A DNA stretch of 64,000 nucleotides from Jiella endophytica (GTDB lineage Bacteria > Pseudomonadota > Alphaproteobacteria > Rhizobiales > Rhizobiaceae): positions 682,001 to 746,000 of the forward strand of contig NZ_SOZD01000001.1 of the NCBI RefSeq assembly GCF_004519335.1. Reading direction: 5' to 3'. Positions 1 to 8,310 of the stretch are shown here, piece by piece; within the stretch, counting starts at the first letter, position 1, and every line of letters starts with the position of its first letter. Below the pieces are notes generated by a model. The model saw only the letters and a program-made list of their open reading frames with translations, was not told where the DNA came from and searched no databases. The translations under genes and the position numbers were made by a program.

Positions 1-992
1 CCGAGGCGATCGCCCCGCATCTGAAGGCCGGCCAGCTGGTGACGCTGGAATCCACCACCTATCCGATGACCTCGGAGGACCTCCTGGCAGCGATCCTCGA
101 GCGCGGTTCGGGGCTGAAGGCGGGGAGCGACTTCGCCATCGCCTATTCGCCGGAGCGCGAGGATCCCGGCAATCCGGATTTCGACACGACCTCGATCCCG
201 AAGGTGGTCGGCGCCGATTCGAGGGCCGCCGCCGACATGGCCGAGGCGCTTTATGCGACGGTGGCGAGAAAGGTCGTGCGGGTGCCGTCGATGCGCACGG
301 CGGAGGCGGTGAAGCTAACCGAGAACGTCTTTCGCGCCGTCAACATCGCCCTCGTCAACGAGCTGAAGGTGATCTTCGACGAGATGGGCATCGACGTCTT
401 CGAGGTGATCGATGCGGCGAAGACGAAACCCTTCGGCTTCATGCCCTTCTATCCGGGGCCGGGGATCGGCGGCCACTGCATCCCGGTCGATCCGTTCTAT
501 CTGACCTGGAAGGCCCGCGAATACGGCATCCACACCCGCTTCATCGAGCTTGCCGGCGAGATCAATTCGGCCATGCCGCAAAGGGTGGTCGGGCGTCTCG
601 TCGAGGCGCTGTCGGACCGGCTCGGCAAGCCGATCCGCGGTGCGCGGGTGCTGCTCGTCGGGCTCGCCTACAAGAAGAATGTCGACGACGTGCGCGAAAG
701 CCCGTCGCTGGTGCTAATGGAGATGCTCGAGGAGCGGGGCGCCGTGGTCGATTATTACGACCCGTTCGTGCCGGTGATGCGCCGCACCCGCAAGCATGGC
801 GAGTTCGAGGGCCGCCGGTCGGTGGAATGGAGCGAGGCGGGGCTCGCCGGCTACGACGCGGCGCTGATCGCCACCGACCACGACGGCGTCGACGTCGAGA
901 CGCTGGTTCGGGCCGTGCCGCTGGTGGTCGACAGCCGCGGCGCGACGCGGGGCCTTTCCGCCGAGCTGCAGGCGCGGGTGGTCAGGGCGTAG
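1..992 (+). CDS. UDP-sugar (nucleotide sugar) dehydrogenase, 5' partial
   Basis: This is the C-terminal part of a UDP-glucose/GDP-mannose dehydrogenase family enzyme, which oxidises a nucleotide-sugar C6 alcohol to the uronic acid in two NAD-dependent steps. The reading frame is already open at the window edge, so the true start and the N-terminal Rossmann domain lie upstream. The catalytic-cysteine motif GIGGHCIPVDP is present. It is followed by the dimerisation helix and by the C-terminal UDP-binding domain with GLAYKKNVDDVRESPS. The overall pattern resembles WbpA/WecC-type UDP-N-acetylhexosamine dehydrogenases more than UDP-glucose dehydrogenase, but the exact substrate cannot be read here. 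Its neighbours (export lipoprotein, ExoP-like ATPase) suggest it makes a precursor for a surface polysaccharide. Confidence 0.85.
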   Translation, partial: EAIAPHLKAGQLVTLESTTYPMTSEDLLAAILERGSGLKAGSDFAIAYSPEREDPGNPDFDTTSIPKVVGADSRAAADMAEALYATVARKVVRVPSMRTAEAVKLTENVFRAVNIALVNELKVIFDEMGIDVFEVIDAAKTKPFGFMPFYPGPGIGGHCIPVDPFYLTWKAREYGIHTRFIELAGEINSAMPQRVVGRLVEALSDRLGKPIRGARVLLVGLAYKKNVDDVRESPSLVLMEMLEERGAVVDYYDPFVPVMRRTRKHGEFEGRRSVEWSEAGLAGYDAALIATDHDGVDVETLVRAVPLVVDSRGATRGLSAELQARVVRA

Positions 993-1102
993 CCGATGCG
1001 GGGCATGCGGGGCGGCGCCGGCAGGCGAATCGACGTCCGAGAACAACGACGACGGGGCTGCTGCTGGAGATTGGTGTCCTCTGTGGGGCGGCGCCGTGCG
1101 CC

Positions 1103-1666
1103 CTAGAACCACCGCTCGCGCACATAGACCGTGTCGCCGGGCATCAGCGGATCGGTCGGCACGACGCGGCCGGTCATCACCTGGCCGCCGCTCTCGCGGG
1201 TGACGTCGACGCTCGCCTGTTCGGCCCGGGGGGTGTAGCCGCCGGCAGCGGCGATGGCGTTCTGCACCGTCATGCCGGGAACATAGGTGTACTGGCCGCC
1301 ATTGGTGACCTCGCCCATGATGAAGAACGGCCGGTACTGCTCGACCTCGACGGTCACGTCCGGCTTGTTGAGATAGCCGTCGGCGAGGCGCTGGGTGATC
1401 TCCTGGCGCAGCTGCTCGGTGTTGCGGCCGCGCGCCGGCACGTCGCCGACCAGCGGCAGCGCCACGAAACCGGCCTTGTCGACAGCATAGCTGCTGGTCA
1501 GGCCCTCTTCGCCGAAGACGATGACCTTCAGCCTGTCGCCGCTGTCGAGCCTGTAGGGCTGTTCGAGGCTCTGATGCATCGCATCGGGCGCCGGCGCATA
1601 GGACGCACAGGCCGACAGCTGGGTCAGGGCCGAGAGGGCGAAAAGTGCCAGCCGCAGATGTTTCAT
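1103..1666 (-). CDS. Wza-like polysaccharide export lipoprotein
   Basis: This is a short outer-membrane polysaccharide export protein of 187 aa. A signal peptide ends in a lipobox (LSAC, with Cys at about residue 20), so the mature protein should be a lipoprotein. Residues of about 35-115 match the Poly_export domain, with the characteristic YRLDSGDRLKVIVFGEE opening. Residues of about 115-185 form one SLBB/ligand-binding repeat (FIMGEVTNGGQYTYVPGMTV). It is much shorter than E. coli Wza (about 380 aa), as is common for rhizobial ExoF/GumB-like exporters. It converges on the UDP-sugar dehydrogenase gene and diverges from the ExoP-like ATPase gene, which fits a capsule or exopolysaccharide locus. 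Confidence 0.85.
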   Translation of the reverse strand: MKHLRLALFALSALTQLSACASYAPAPDAMHQSLEQPYRLDSGDRLKVIVFGEEGLTSSYAVDKAGFVALPLVGDVPARGRNTEQLRQEITQRLADGYLNKPDVTVEVEQYRPFFIMGEVTNGGQYTYVPGMTVQNAIAAAGGYTPRAEQASVDVTRESGGQVMTGRVVPTDPLMPGDTVYVRERWF

Positions 1667-1947
1667 GAAGCGCTTGCCCGTTGGCGGACCACAACCTCGC
1701 GTCCGCTGGCCAGCATTATTAGTTTGTTAGGGTTAACTGCCGGTAAACTGAAGCTTTCCAGATCACCCCGCCAAGCAACTTAACCGGACCGTTACGTCTG
1801 GCGTGCAGTCTCGACACCGACCTGAAGCGCCTGTCTGGAGTTCGCGCTCGGGATCGTCGGGGCGGGCCGGCGGGCCAAGCGTCCCGCCATGACGGCGCGC
1901 CGGGCGGTGCCGTCCCGTCGCTCCGCACGGCCTGCCGGAGTAACGTG

Positions 1948-2670
1948 ATGATCACGGACCAGTCGACCGCATCGAAGACCGCAAGAGACGGCGAGGCCTT
2001 CTCCGATCCGAGCCGGGCCCAGTCCGAAAGCGGCGGAAGCGGGCCGCGCGAGATGGCCGATGCAGCCGCCGATTCGGGCGGCGATTCGGGCGGCGAACAG
2101 ATCGCCACCGCCGGCGAGCTTGCCTCGGCGGTGCAGGGCACCGACATCTTCCGCCTCGTCGTCCTCTCCACCCATCGCGAATATGGCAGCCTCGGCGGTC
2201 TCGACCTCGCGCGCCGGCTCTCGGCGGCCGGTCGGGCGACGGTGCTGATCGACCTGACACCGGACGGCACCGTTGCCGCCCGCATGAGCCTGCCGCCGGA
2301 TGCCAGCGGCTATGCCGATCTGTTGTCGGGCGGGGCAGGGCTCGCCGACATCATCTATCGCGACCAGTATACCGCGACGCATTTCGTGCCGTCCGGCGGC
2401 TTCGAGATGGAAAAGGCCGACGCGGCGACCTTCGCCCATCTCGGCCATGTCCTCGACGCCTTCGCCGAAGCCTATGACTACACCGTCATCGAGGCCGATG
2501 CGCTGGACATTCCCGAGCTCCCGGCGCTGCTCGACGAGAACACCGCGGTGGTGATCGCCGGCCTGCCGCATGTCGACGACCGGATGATCGACGTTGCCGA
2601 CGACCTGAGGATGATCGGCATCGCCGACATCGTCTTCATGCCGATGCTGCGGCGGCAGGGCGAACGCTGA
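1948..2670 (+). CDS. CpsD/ExoP-type ATPase domain protein with degenerate P-loop
   Basis: This is a 240-aa cytoplasmic protein. Its residues of about 60-235 follow the fold pattern of the C-terminal tyrosine-kinase/ATPase domain of ExoP/CpsD proteins: a first strand VVLSTHREYGSLGG, then an ARRLSAAGRATVLIDL segment equivalent to Walker A', then GYADLLSGGAGLADII and a late strand VIEADAL. The Walker A Gly-Lys-Ser/Thr is absent, because the loop reads REYGSLGG. The C-terminal tyrosine cluster of BY-kinases is also missing. The first 55 residues are low-complexity Ser/Gly/Asp-rich. ATG at 1948 is preferred over the overlapping GTG at 1945, with GGAG about 9 nt upstream. It is probably a non-catalytic partner that regulates chain length or export. 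That role is inferred from family and context. Confidence 0.6.
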   Translation: MITDQSTASKTARDGEAFSDPSRAQSESGGSGPREMADAAADSGGDSGGEQIATAGELASAVQGTDIFRLVVLSTHREYGSLGGLDLARRLSAAGRATVLIDLTPDGTVAARMSLPPDASGYADLLSGGAGLADIIYRDQYTATHFVPSGGFEMEKADAATFAHLGHVLDAFAEAYDYTVIEADALDIPELPALLDENTAVVIAGLPHVDDRMIDVADDLRMIGIADIVFMPMLRRQGER

Positions 2671-2697
2671 GAAGGGCGGCCTCTCGGCGCCGACGCG

Positions 2698-2907
2698 TCA
2701 GCGCTTCGGCTTCGCCTCCATCCAGCGGATCAGCAGCATCGCCGGCACGACCCAGAGGACGCCCGTCGCCAGGAAATAGGCCAGATGCACCCAGCCGCTC
2801 GACTGGGCGAGGTGCAGCGAGGCATAGGCGGTGGCGAAGACGGCATAGACCACCACCAGGAGGATCATCGCGATGGTGCCGATGAACTTCTTCAGCCTGA
2901 CCGGCAT
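2698..2907 (-). CDS. DUF2842 small membrane protein
   Basis: This 69-aa protein matches the alphaproteobacterial DUF2842 family. It begins [10 protein letters not shown] and has two predicted membrane helices (about residues 9-30 and 40-60), with a Trp-rich stretch between them and a positive C-terminus (MEAKPKR). The start at 2907 is chosen because a purine-rich GAGAGGGAGAGG sequence lies just upstream; the frame remains open further upstream but without family similarity. It diverges from the heme A synthase gene about 100 bp away. The function of the family is not known. Confidence 0.8.
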   Translation of the reverse strand: MPVRLKKFIGTIAMILLVVVYAVFATAYASLHLAQSSGWVHLAYFLATGVLWVVPAMLLIRWMEAKPKR

Positions 2908-3005
2908 CGCCCTCTCCCTCTCGTGACTGCCAAGGCCGGCAAGTGCCGGTGCAGCGCCGCGCCCGACGCTTGATCGCCGCCCGCTTTGGGTGCAAAGCGG
3001 CTCCC

Positions 3006-4106
3006 ATGAGCACCATTGCCTACCGTCTCGAGACGAGCCCTGCAACCAAGGCCGAGCGCGACCGCAGGGCCGTGCGGGTCTGGCTCTACGCCGTCGCGCT
3101 CGTCCTCTTCGCCCTCGTCCTCGTCGGCGGAGCGACGCGGCTCACCGAATCCGGCTTGTCGATCACGGAATGGAAGCCGATCCACGGGGTGATCCCGCCG
3201 CTTTCCGCCGCCGAATGGCAGGAGGAGTTCGACCTCTACAAGCGCATTCCGCAATATGAGCAGATGAACCGCGGGATGGACCTCGGCGGCTTCAAGACGA
3301 TCTACTGGTGGGAATGGAGCCACCGGCTGCTCGCCCGTGGCGTCGGCTTCGTCTTTGCCCTGCCGCTCGCCTTCTTCTGGCTGACCGGGCGGCTCGAGCT
3401 GTTCCTCAAGCCGCGGCTCGTCGGGCTGCTGTGCCTCGGCGGCCTGCAGGGGGCGGTCGGCTGGTGGATGGTCGCCTCGGGCCTCTCCGAGCGCACCGAG
3501 GTCAGCCAGTACCGCCTGGCGACGCATCTGACCATTGCCTGCATCATCTATGCCGCGACGCTCTGGGTGGCGCGCGGCCTGAAGCCCCGGGCGGACTTCG
3601 CGGCGGCGCCGCGAAACGCGCAGCGGCTGGCGGTCGCGATCGTCGTCCTCGCGCTCTTGCAGATCTATCTCGGCGGCCTCGTCGCGGGGCTGAGAGCCGG
3701 GCTGATCTACAACACCTGGCCGCTGATGGACGGGGCGCTGGTGCCTTCCGGGCTGTTTTCGATGGAGCCGCTCTGGCGGAACGTCTTCGAAAACGTCCTG
3801 ACGGTGCAGTTTGTCCATCGCTGCGGCGCCTATCTGCTGCTCGCGGCGACGCTGGTCCATGCCGGGCTGCTGTGGCGGGCGGCACCAGCGACGCGTCACG
3901 CCCGAGGCGCCGTGATCCTCTGCCTCATCGTCATCGCCCAGGCGGCGATCGGCATCACCACGCTTTTGATGGTCGTGCCGCTCGATCTGGCGCTGATGCA
4001 CCAGGCCGGCGGCCTGATCGTGCTGGCGGCGACGGTGATCCATGCAAGGAGCCTTGCCGGCAGCTATCCGGCGCCGCGCGGTCAAGTCGTGGGCGTCGCC
4101 GTCTGA
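3006..4106 (+). CDS. ctaA: Heme A synthase (COX15/CtaA)
   Basis: This is the inner-membrane enzyme that oxidises the methyl group of heme O to make heme A for aa3-type cytochrome oxidase. The 366-aa protein has the expected eight hydrophobic segments. Four conserved histidine contexts are visible: [30 protein letters not shown] and LALMHQAGG. The N-terminal [21 protein letters not shown] stretch is a signature of type 2 (alphaproteobacterial/mitochondrial) COX15. The ATG at 3006 (MSTIAYRLE) is taken as the start, since the 21 codons upstream look non-coding. Confidence 0.93.
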   Translation: MSTIAYRLETSPATKAERDRRAVRVWLYAVALVLFALVLVGGATRLTESGLSITEWKPIHGVIPPLSAAEWQEEFDLYKRIPQYEQMNRGMDLGGFKTIYWWEWSHRLLARGVGFVFALPLAFFWLTGRLELFLKPRLVGLLCLGGLQGAVGWWMVASGLSERTEVSQYRLATHLTIACIIYAATLWVARGLKPRADFAAAPRNAQRLAVAIVVLALLQIYLGGLVAGLRAGLIYNTWPLMDGALVPSGLFSMEPLWRNVFENVLTVQFVHRCGAYLLLAATLVHAGLLWRAAPATRHARGAVILCLIVIAQAAIGITTLLMVVPLDLALMHQAGGLIVLAATVIHARSLAGSYPAPRGQVVGVAV

Positions 4107-4289
4107 GCAGACCGAATCGGCCTCGGTCTTCGGTCTTGCGTTTCCCTCGGACGGGCCGACGGGCTTCGATCACGGCGTTCTGCACGAAACTTTGAACCGT
4201 TCCCCGCCTGCAGCGGCCCGGCTGTCGCTGTTCCGACGCCTTGCGGCCCTTACCCTATGCGCGACGACAATCCGTGCGGAGGGACTGCC

Positions 4290-5051
4290 ATGACCATCAT
4301 CGCCAGACTGGGACTTGCCACATCGCTCGCGGCCCTCGCAGCTGCTCCGGCAATGGCCGGCGAGAGCGTCACCTATCAGGCCGCAGGCGCCGATTACGAA
4401 GGCTATTACGCGCCGGCAAAGGGCGACGCGAAGGGTCTCGTCCTCGTCATCCACGACTGGGACGGGCTCACCGACTACGAGAAGAAGCGCGCCGACATGC
4501 TGGCCGAACTCGGCTACGACGCCTTCGCGCTCGATCTCTTCGGCAAGGGCAACCGGCCCGAGACGGTCGATGCCCGCAAGGAAGAGACTGGCAAGCTCTA
4601 CAAGGACCGCGAGGCGATGCTGACCCGCGTTGCGGCGGGGCTCGAGGAGGCGCGCAAGGAAAGCGGCAAGGAGGAGGCGGTGGTGATGGGCTACTGCTTC
4701 GGCGGCGCCGGGGTGCTGGAACTTGCCCGCTCCGGCAAGGCGGAAGGCGTCGCCGGCTATGCGACCTTCCACGGCACGCTCGCGACGCCCGAGGGCCAGA
4801 GCTATCCGGACGGCACGCCGCCGATCCTGATCGCCCAGGGTGGCGCCGATACGTCGGTGCCGGTCGACGAGGCCTATTCGCTGGCCAAGACGCTGGAGGA
4901 CAAGGGCATTACTTACGAGCTCGAGGTCTATTCCGGCGCACCACACGCCTTCACCGTTTTCGATTCGGACCGCTACCGCGACGTCGCGGACGAAGAGTCC
5001 TGGAACGCGCTGCAGAGCTTCTTGGGGCGGTATCTCGGCAAGCAGAGCTGA
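4290..5051 (+). CDS. Secreted dienelactone hydrolase family protein
   Basis: This is a 253-aa alpha/beta hydrolase of the dienelactone hydrolase family with an N-terminal signal peptide (ALAAAPAMAGE). The nucleophile elbow is G-Y-C-F-G-G, so the nucleophile is a cysteine as in classical DLH. The acid probably lies in QGGADTSVP and the histidine in GAPHAFTVF. The ATG at 4290 is preceded by GGAGGGA, which decides the start over an in-frame ATG 33 nt upstream. Exported DLH-like proteins are common in Hyphomicrobiales and their substrates are mostly unknown. There is no catechol-degradation context here. It appears to be monocistronic. Confidence 0.85.
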   Translation: MTIIARLGLATSLAALAAAPAMAGESVTYQAAGADYEGYYAPAKGDAKGLVLVIHDWDGLTDYEKKRADMLAELGYDAFALDLFGKGNRPETVDARKEETGKLYKDREAMLTRVAAGLEEARKESGKEEAVVMGYCFGGAGVLELARSGKAEGVAGYATFHGTLATPEGQSYPDGTPPILIAQGGADTSVPVDEAYSLAKTLEDKGITYELEVYSGAPHAFTVFDSDRYRDVADEESWNALQSFLGRYLGKQS

Positions 5052-5148
5052 GGGGAGGTCCCCCAAACGTCCAGCCTCGGTGGGATTGACCTTCCGCGCT
5101 CCGCACAAACTGCTATTGAATTGTCAATCGGAGAGCTTGAGCCAAAGG

Positions 5149-6414
5149 TCAGTTCGCAAGGACGACCGTAGAGGCCCTAGGTAGCTCGTCCGCCTTCAAG
5201 GCAAGAGCAAACAACTGCTGGAGAAGTGCGAGGACATCGTTCGAACGTCCAGCGGCGGCGCCATCAGGGATAGCAAAACGTCGGCCGCGATACGACACGG
5301 AAATCGGACCTGATCCGTTCGGGACGACCTTGAAAAATGGCACGTAAACAAAGCTGCCGTCCCAATGGCCATCTATGCCCAACTTGCGCGTGGGTTCGGG
5401 CAAGAGCGGGAGGTAGTGCTCGTCGCCGTTAACACCCAGTTCAACCCGCACGATCTCGCCTAGAGCGTACAATATCTGCTGCACCGACCGAAATCTGATT
5501 TCAGCTTTCGTCAATTTGAGATTGGCCGGATCCGGCACAACCTCCCTGCAGTGCTGCTTACCGCGACCGCCCGTCGATGGCCTGTTATTGGGGACGATTT
5601 CGTAGTTCGATTCCGGCTTTGTGCCCACAATCTTGTAGTCCGAATCTTTCTTCTGCAATTGGATGCCTCGACGCCCGGACGGGACGGAAAACTTGGCTTT
5701 ATCGGCCTCGATCAGCCCGAGGATCGCATTGGCGTTCGTGACTGGAATCTCGGGGCCGAAATCCTTGAGTTCTTGCTTCGTCATAGAGATTTCCGGCTCG
5801 CTCCCGAGGAACAGCCGCATCGCACTCGAGAAATATTCGTACTCGGCGCGACGCGGCGCGTAGTTCACGATAAAGCAACGGGTACCGACGTTCGTTTCCA
5901 GGTCAACGCGTGCAACTAAGGTGAATAAGAGAACAGATTTCGGCCAACCGGTTTCCCAAAAATATCGAAATATCTCAGGATCTGTTGGGGTTAGTATGCC
6001 CTGATAAAATTCTTTGGTATCGAGCTGCTCCACGGTGAAGCTGGGTGACGATTTGAATGAAGTATTCAGTCGTGGAGTGATCGAATATTCGTTGAGCCCA
6101 ACCAACCTCGTGAAGTCGAAACTGCTCTCGGTCGTCAGTCCACCGTCGGCCGATACATTCCCCTGGATCTGCCCAAGACGGGTGAAGTACATTGGCATGC
6201 GATAGGCGGAACGTAAAACATTGAGAAGAGTCAGGGAGTTGGTTGATTGCTCGATGGCCTGGTTGTAGGCAATCGTATTGTCGGAAACCGCTGGTGCTAG
6301 AGCGCAACTTCCTAACAGTAACGGTGCCAATGCAAGCAGCAGGCTGCACAAGCGTATCGACCGCGAAGAGCGAGTGGTTCCATGGCATACTTTGCTATCG
6401 ACCCAAAGGCGCAT
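5149..6414 (-). CDS. Hypothetical lipoprotein, low-GC gene
   Basis: This is a protein of about 421 aa that I do not recognise as a characterised family. It has a basic N-terminus, a hydrophobic stretch and a clear lipobox (LLGSCA), so it should be exported and lipidated. The mature part is soluble. It includes a segment TLLNVLRSAYRMPMYFTRLG near the N-terminus and, near the C-terminus, a compact region with ISVSYRGRRFAIPDG. The start at 6414 is favoured because AGAGG lies 8 nt upstream; ATGs at 6420 and 6450 are alternatives. Base composition is visibly more AT-rich than the flanking genes, and it stands alone between a hydrolase gene and a decayed LysE gene, which suggests horizontal acquisition. 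Confidence 0.65.
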   Translation of the reverse strand: MRLWVDSKVCHGTTRSSRSIRLCSLLLALAPLLLGSCALAPAVSDNTIAYNQAIEQSTNSLTLLNVLRSAYRMPMYFTRLGQIQGNVSADGGLTTESSFDFTRLVGLNEYSITPRLNTSFKSSPSFTVEQLDTKEFYQGILTPTDPEIFRYFWETGWPKSVLLFTLVARVDLETNVGTRCFIVNYAPRRAEYEYFSSAMRLFLGSEPEISMTKQELKDFGPEIPVTNANAILGLIEADKAKFSVPSGRRGIQLQKKDSDYKIVGTKPESNYEIVPNNRPSTGGRGKQHCREVVPDPANLKLTKAEIRFRSVQQILYALGEIVRVELGVNGDEHYLPLLPEPTRKLGIDGHWDGSFVYVPFFKVVPNGSGPISVSYRGRRFAIPDGAAAGRSNDVLALLQQLFALALKADELPRASTVVLAN

Positions 6415-6492
6415 TGCCATATCCTCTCTACCTGAGCTTTCAGACAACACGCCTCAGAATTCGTGCACAAGTAGTTTTACGATGCCTTTACG

Positions 6493-6791
6493 TCAAAAGA
6501 GCCATGTGGTGCTTTTTTGCATCGGTGGCGATGCGGTGAGACCACAGCATAGGTTGCCCCCACCGACGATGAGGCTCTCCCACAGCGTCAACAGGGCGAC
6601 GGCGATGAACAGAGCTCCTGCCGCCCGGCCGATCAGGCCAGTCAGCCATGGCCGGGCCGTCAGGAACCCGAGGCTCTGGCCCGCCGCCGCAGCGAGCGAG
6701 CCATAGACGGCAAGCTTCATCGACACCGTCACGACGCCCATCGCCAGGTGACGAGGCCCTGCCGGAAGGCGCGCCAGTCCGAGCGAGGACG
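6493..6791 (-). pseudogene. LysE-family translocator remnant
   Basis: These are two pieces of a LysE/RhtB amino-acid exporter in different frames. At 6791-6747 (minus) the sequence encodes RSDWRAFRQGLVT, which matches the conserved cytoplasmic-loop segment that normally precedes an NPK motif. From 6741 down, another frame encodes MGVVTVSMKLAVYGSL and a C-terminal hydrophobic segment (RAAGALFIAVALLTLW), typical of the last two helices. The roughly 30 residues expected between them are missing and the N-terminal half is absent. The simplest reading is an internal deletion with a frameshift after 5' loss. Confidence 0.5.
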
Positions 6792-6997
6792 CGCGAGTGG
6801 AGCTGTACGCTGCGAGCGCATCGTCGATGGCGAAGCGACCGACGCGTTCTTTCGCGGCGAGGGCGAGCGCCTGCGCCAGCTCTGGATCGCCGGCTGGGAG
6901 GTGAACCAGCCGGCAGCCGACAGGGCGTGACCGGAGCCGGCGCCGGCTGAGGTGCCTTCAACGCGCCTCGGCTCGGCGCGTCGAGGGCTCGGCGCGC

Positions 6998-8053
6998 TCA
7001 GGGAAACAGCGGCAGCTGCTCGATGCCGGTGGTCTCGTCGAGGCCGAAGGCGAGGTTGAAGTTCTGCACCGCCTGACCGGCCGAGCCCTTCACCAGATTG
7101 TCCAGCGTCGAGATGACGATCGCCCGGCCGGGAATGCGGTCCGGCACGACGTTGACGACGACGTAGTTCGAACCGCGGACCATCTGGGTCTGCGGCAGGA
7201 CGCCCTCTTCGGCGACGGTGACGAAGGGCTCGTCGGCATAGGCCTCGATCAGTGCCTGGCGGAGATCGGACGGCTTGGCGCCGCCCGAAAGCCGTACGTA
7301 GCTGGTGCAGAGCTCGCCCCGGCTCATCGGGATGAGATGCGGGGTGAAGTTGACGCGCAGATCGGCGATGCCGGCGGCGAGCCCGACCTCCTGCTCGATC
7401 TCCGCCATGTGCCGGTGCTTGCCGACGGAGTAGGGCGACAGGCCTTCGCCGGCCTCGCAGAACAGGGTGTTCTCCTTCAGGCCGCGGCCGGCGCCGGAGA
7501 CGCCGGATTTCGCGTCGATGACGATGTCCTCGGCATCGATCAGCCGGGCCTTCGCCAGCGGGATCAGCGAAATCAGGACGGCCGTCGGATAGCAGCCGGG
7601 GCAGGCGATCAGCCGCGCATCCCGGATCTGGTCGCGATAGACCTCAGTGAGACCGTAGACCGCTTCGGGCTGGATGTCCGTCGCGGTGTGCTCGACACCG
7701 TACCAGTCCTGATAGATCGCCGGGTCGCGCAGGCGGAAATCCGCCGACATGTCGACGATCTTCACATGCGGATGGGTGGCGAAGATCTCGCGTGTGATCC
7801 TGTGGGTGGTGCCGTGGGGCAGGCCGCAGAAGACGGCATCGACGGACCCCCAGTCGGCTTCCTCGACGGTGACGAGGTCCGGCAGGTCGATATGGGCGAA
7901 ATGCTTGAAGACGGCGCGCATCGGCTTGCCGGCATGGCTGTTAGCGGTCAAGACCGCGATCTCCATGTTCGGATGGCGCGCGGCAAGGCGCACGAGGTCC
8001 GCGCCGGTGTAGCCGCTGGCGCCGAGAACGCCGATCCTGAGTTTTTCGGCCAT
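6998..8053 (-). CDS. argC: N-acetyl-gamma-glutamyl-phosphate reductase
   Basis: This enzyme catalyses the NADPH-dependent reduction of N-acetylglutamyl phosphate to the semialdehyde in arginine biosynthesis. The 351-aa protein has the N-terminal nucleotide-binding motif GVLGASGYTGADLVRL and the catalytic cysteine in IACPGCYPTA. The conserved SGVSGAGRGL loop and the substrate-binding HLIPMSRGE segment are also present. The length fits the long (about 350 aa) bacterial class. It is isolated from other arg genes here. In many Hyphomicrobiales it lies near rpsI/rplM or speB; agmatinase is 1.5 kb away in this window. Confidence 0.95.
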   Translation of the reverse strand: MAEKLRIGVLGASGYTGADLVRLAARHPNMEIAVLTANSHAGKPMRAVFKHFAHIDLPDLVTVEEADWGSVDAVFCGLPHGTTHRITREIFATHPHVKIVDMSADFRLRDPAIYQDWYGVEHTATDIQPEAVYGLTEVYRDQIRDARLIACPGCYPTAVLISLIPLAKARLIDAEDIVIDAKSGVSGAGRGLKENTLFCEAGEGLSPYSVGKHRHMAEIEQEVGLAAGIADLRVNFTPHLIPMSRGELCTSYVRLSGGAKPSDLRQALIEAYADEPFVTVAEEGVLPQTQMVRGSNYVVVNVVPDRIPGRAIVISTLDNLVKGSAGQAVQNFNLAFGLDETTGIEQLPLFP

Positions 8054-8310
8054 GGCCGTCTCCTTGCCTCGGTTTCGAGGGGCGGGGTATCACCCGGACC
8101 GCGCCCCACCGTCGCCGGGGGTTTAAAGCATTTGGGCCCGGCGTCCAGAGCCGGAGCGGCAGATGGAGGGCGAGGGGCGTTTTCGCAAGATCGGCGGATG
8201 GCGATATCGGCCGTGACAGCCGACGCGCCATCGTTCCCCGTGTCGATGCCAATGCTCGAGGTCGACCGGACGGGAAGCGAGCAGGGCGCGCGGCCGTGGT
8301 CTCTCCAGCG

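Noticed and set aside
714-1694. Long minus-strand frame over the dehydrogenase end and the Wza-like gene
   Set aside because: It is an Arg/Ala-rich shadow of two well-supported genes in other frames and has no ribosome-binding site or similarity.
2892-4085. 397-aa minus-strand frame opposite heme A synthase
   Set aside because: It is exactly antisense to a gene with all four conserved histidines. Long antisense frames are expected at this GC content.
6748-6930. 60-codon rightward frame ending GWEVNQPAADRA, faintly like ribosome modulation factor
   Set aside because: There is no ribosome-binding site and no conserved CPY motif, and it overlaps the LysE remnant. The resemblance is too weak.
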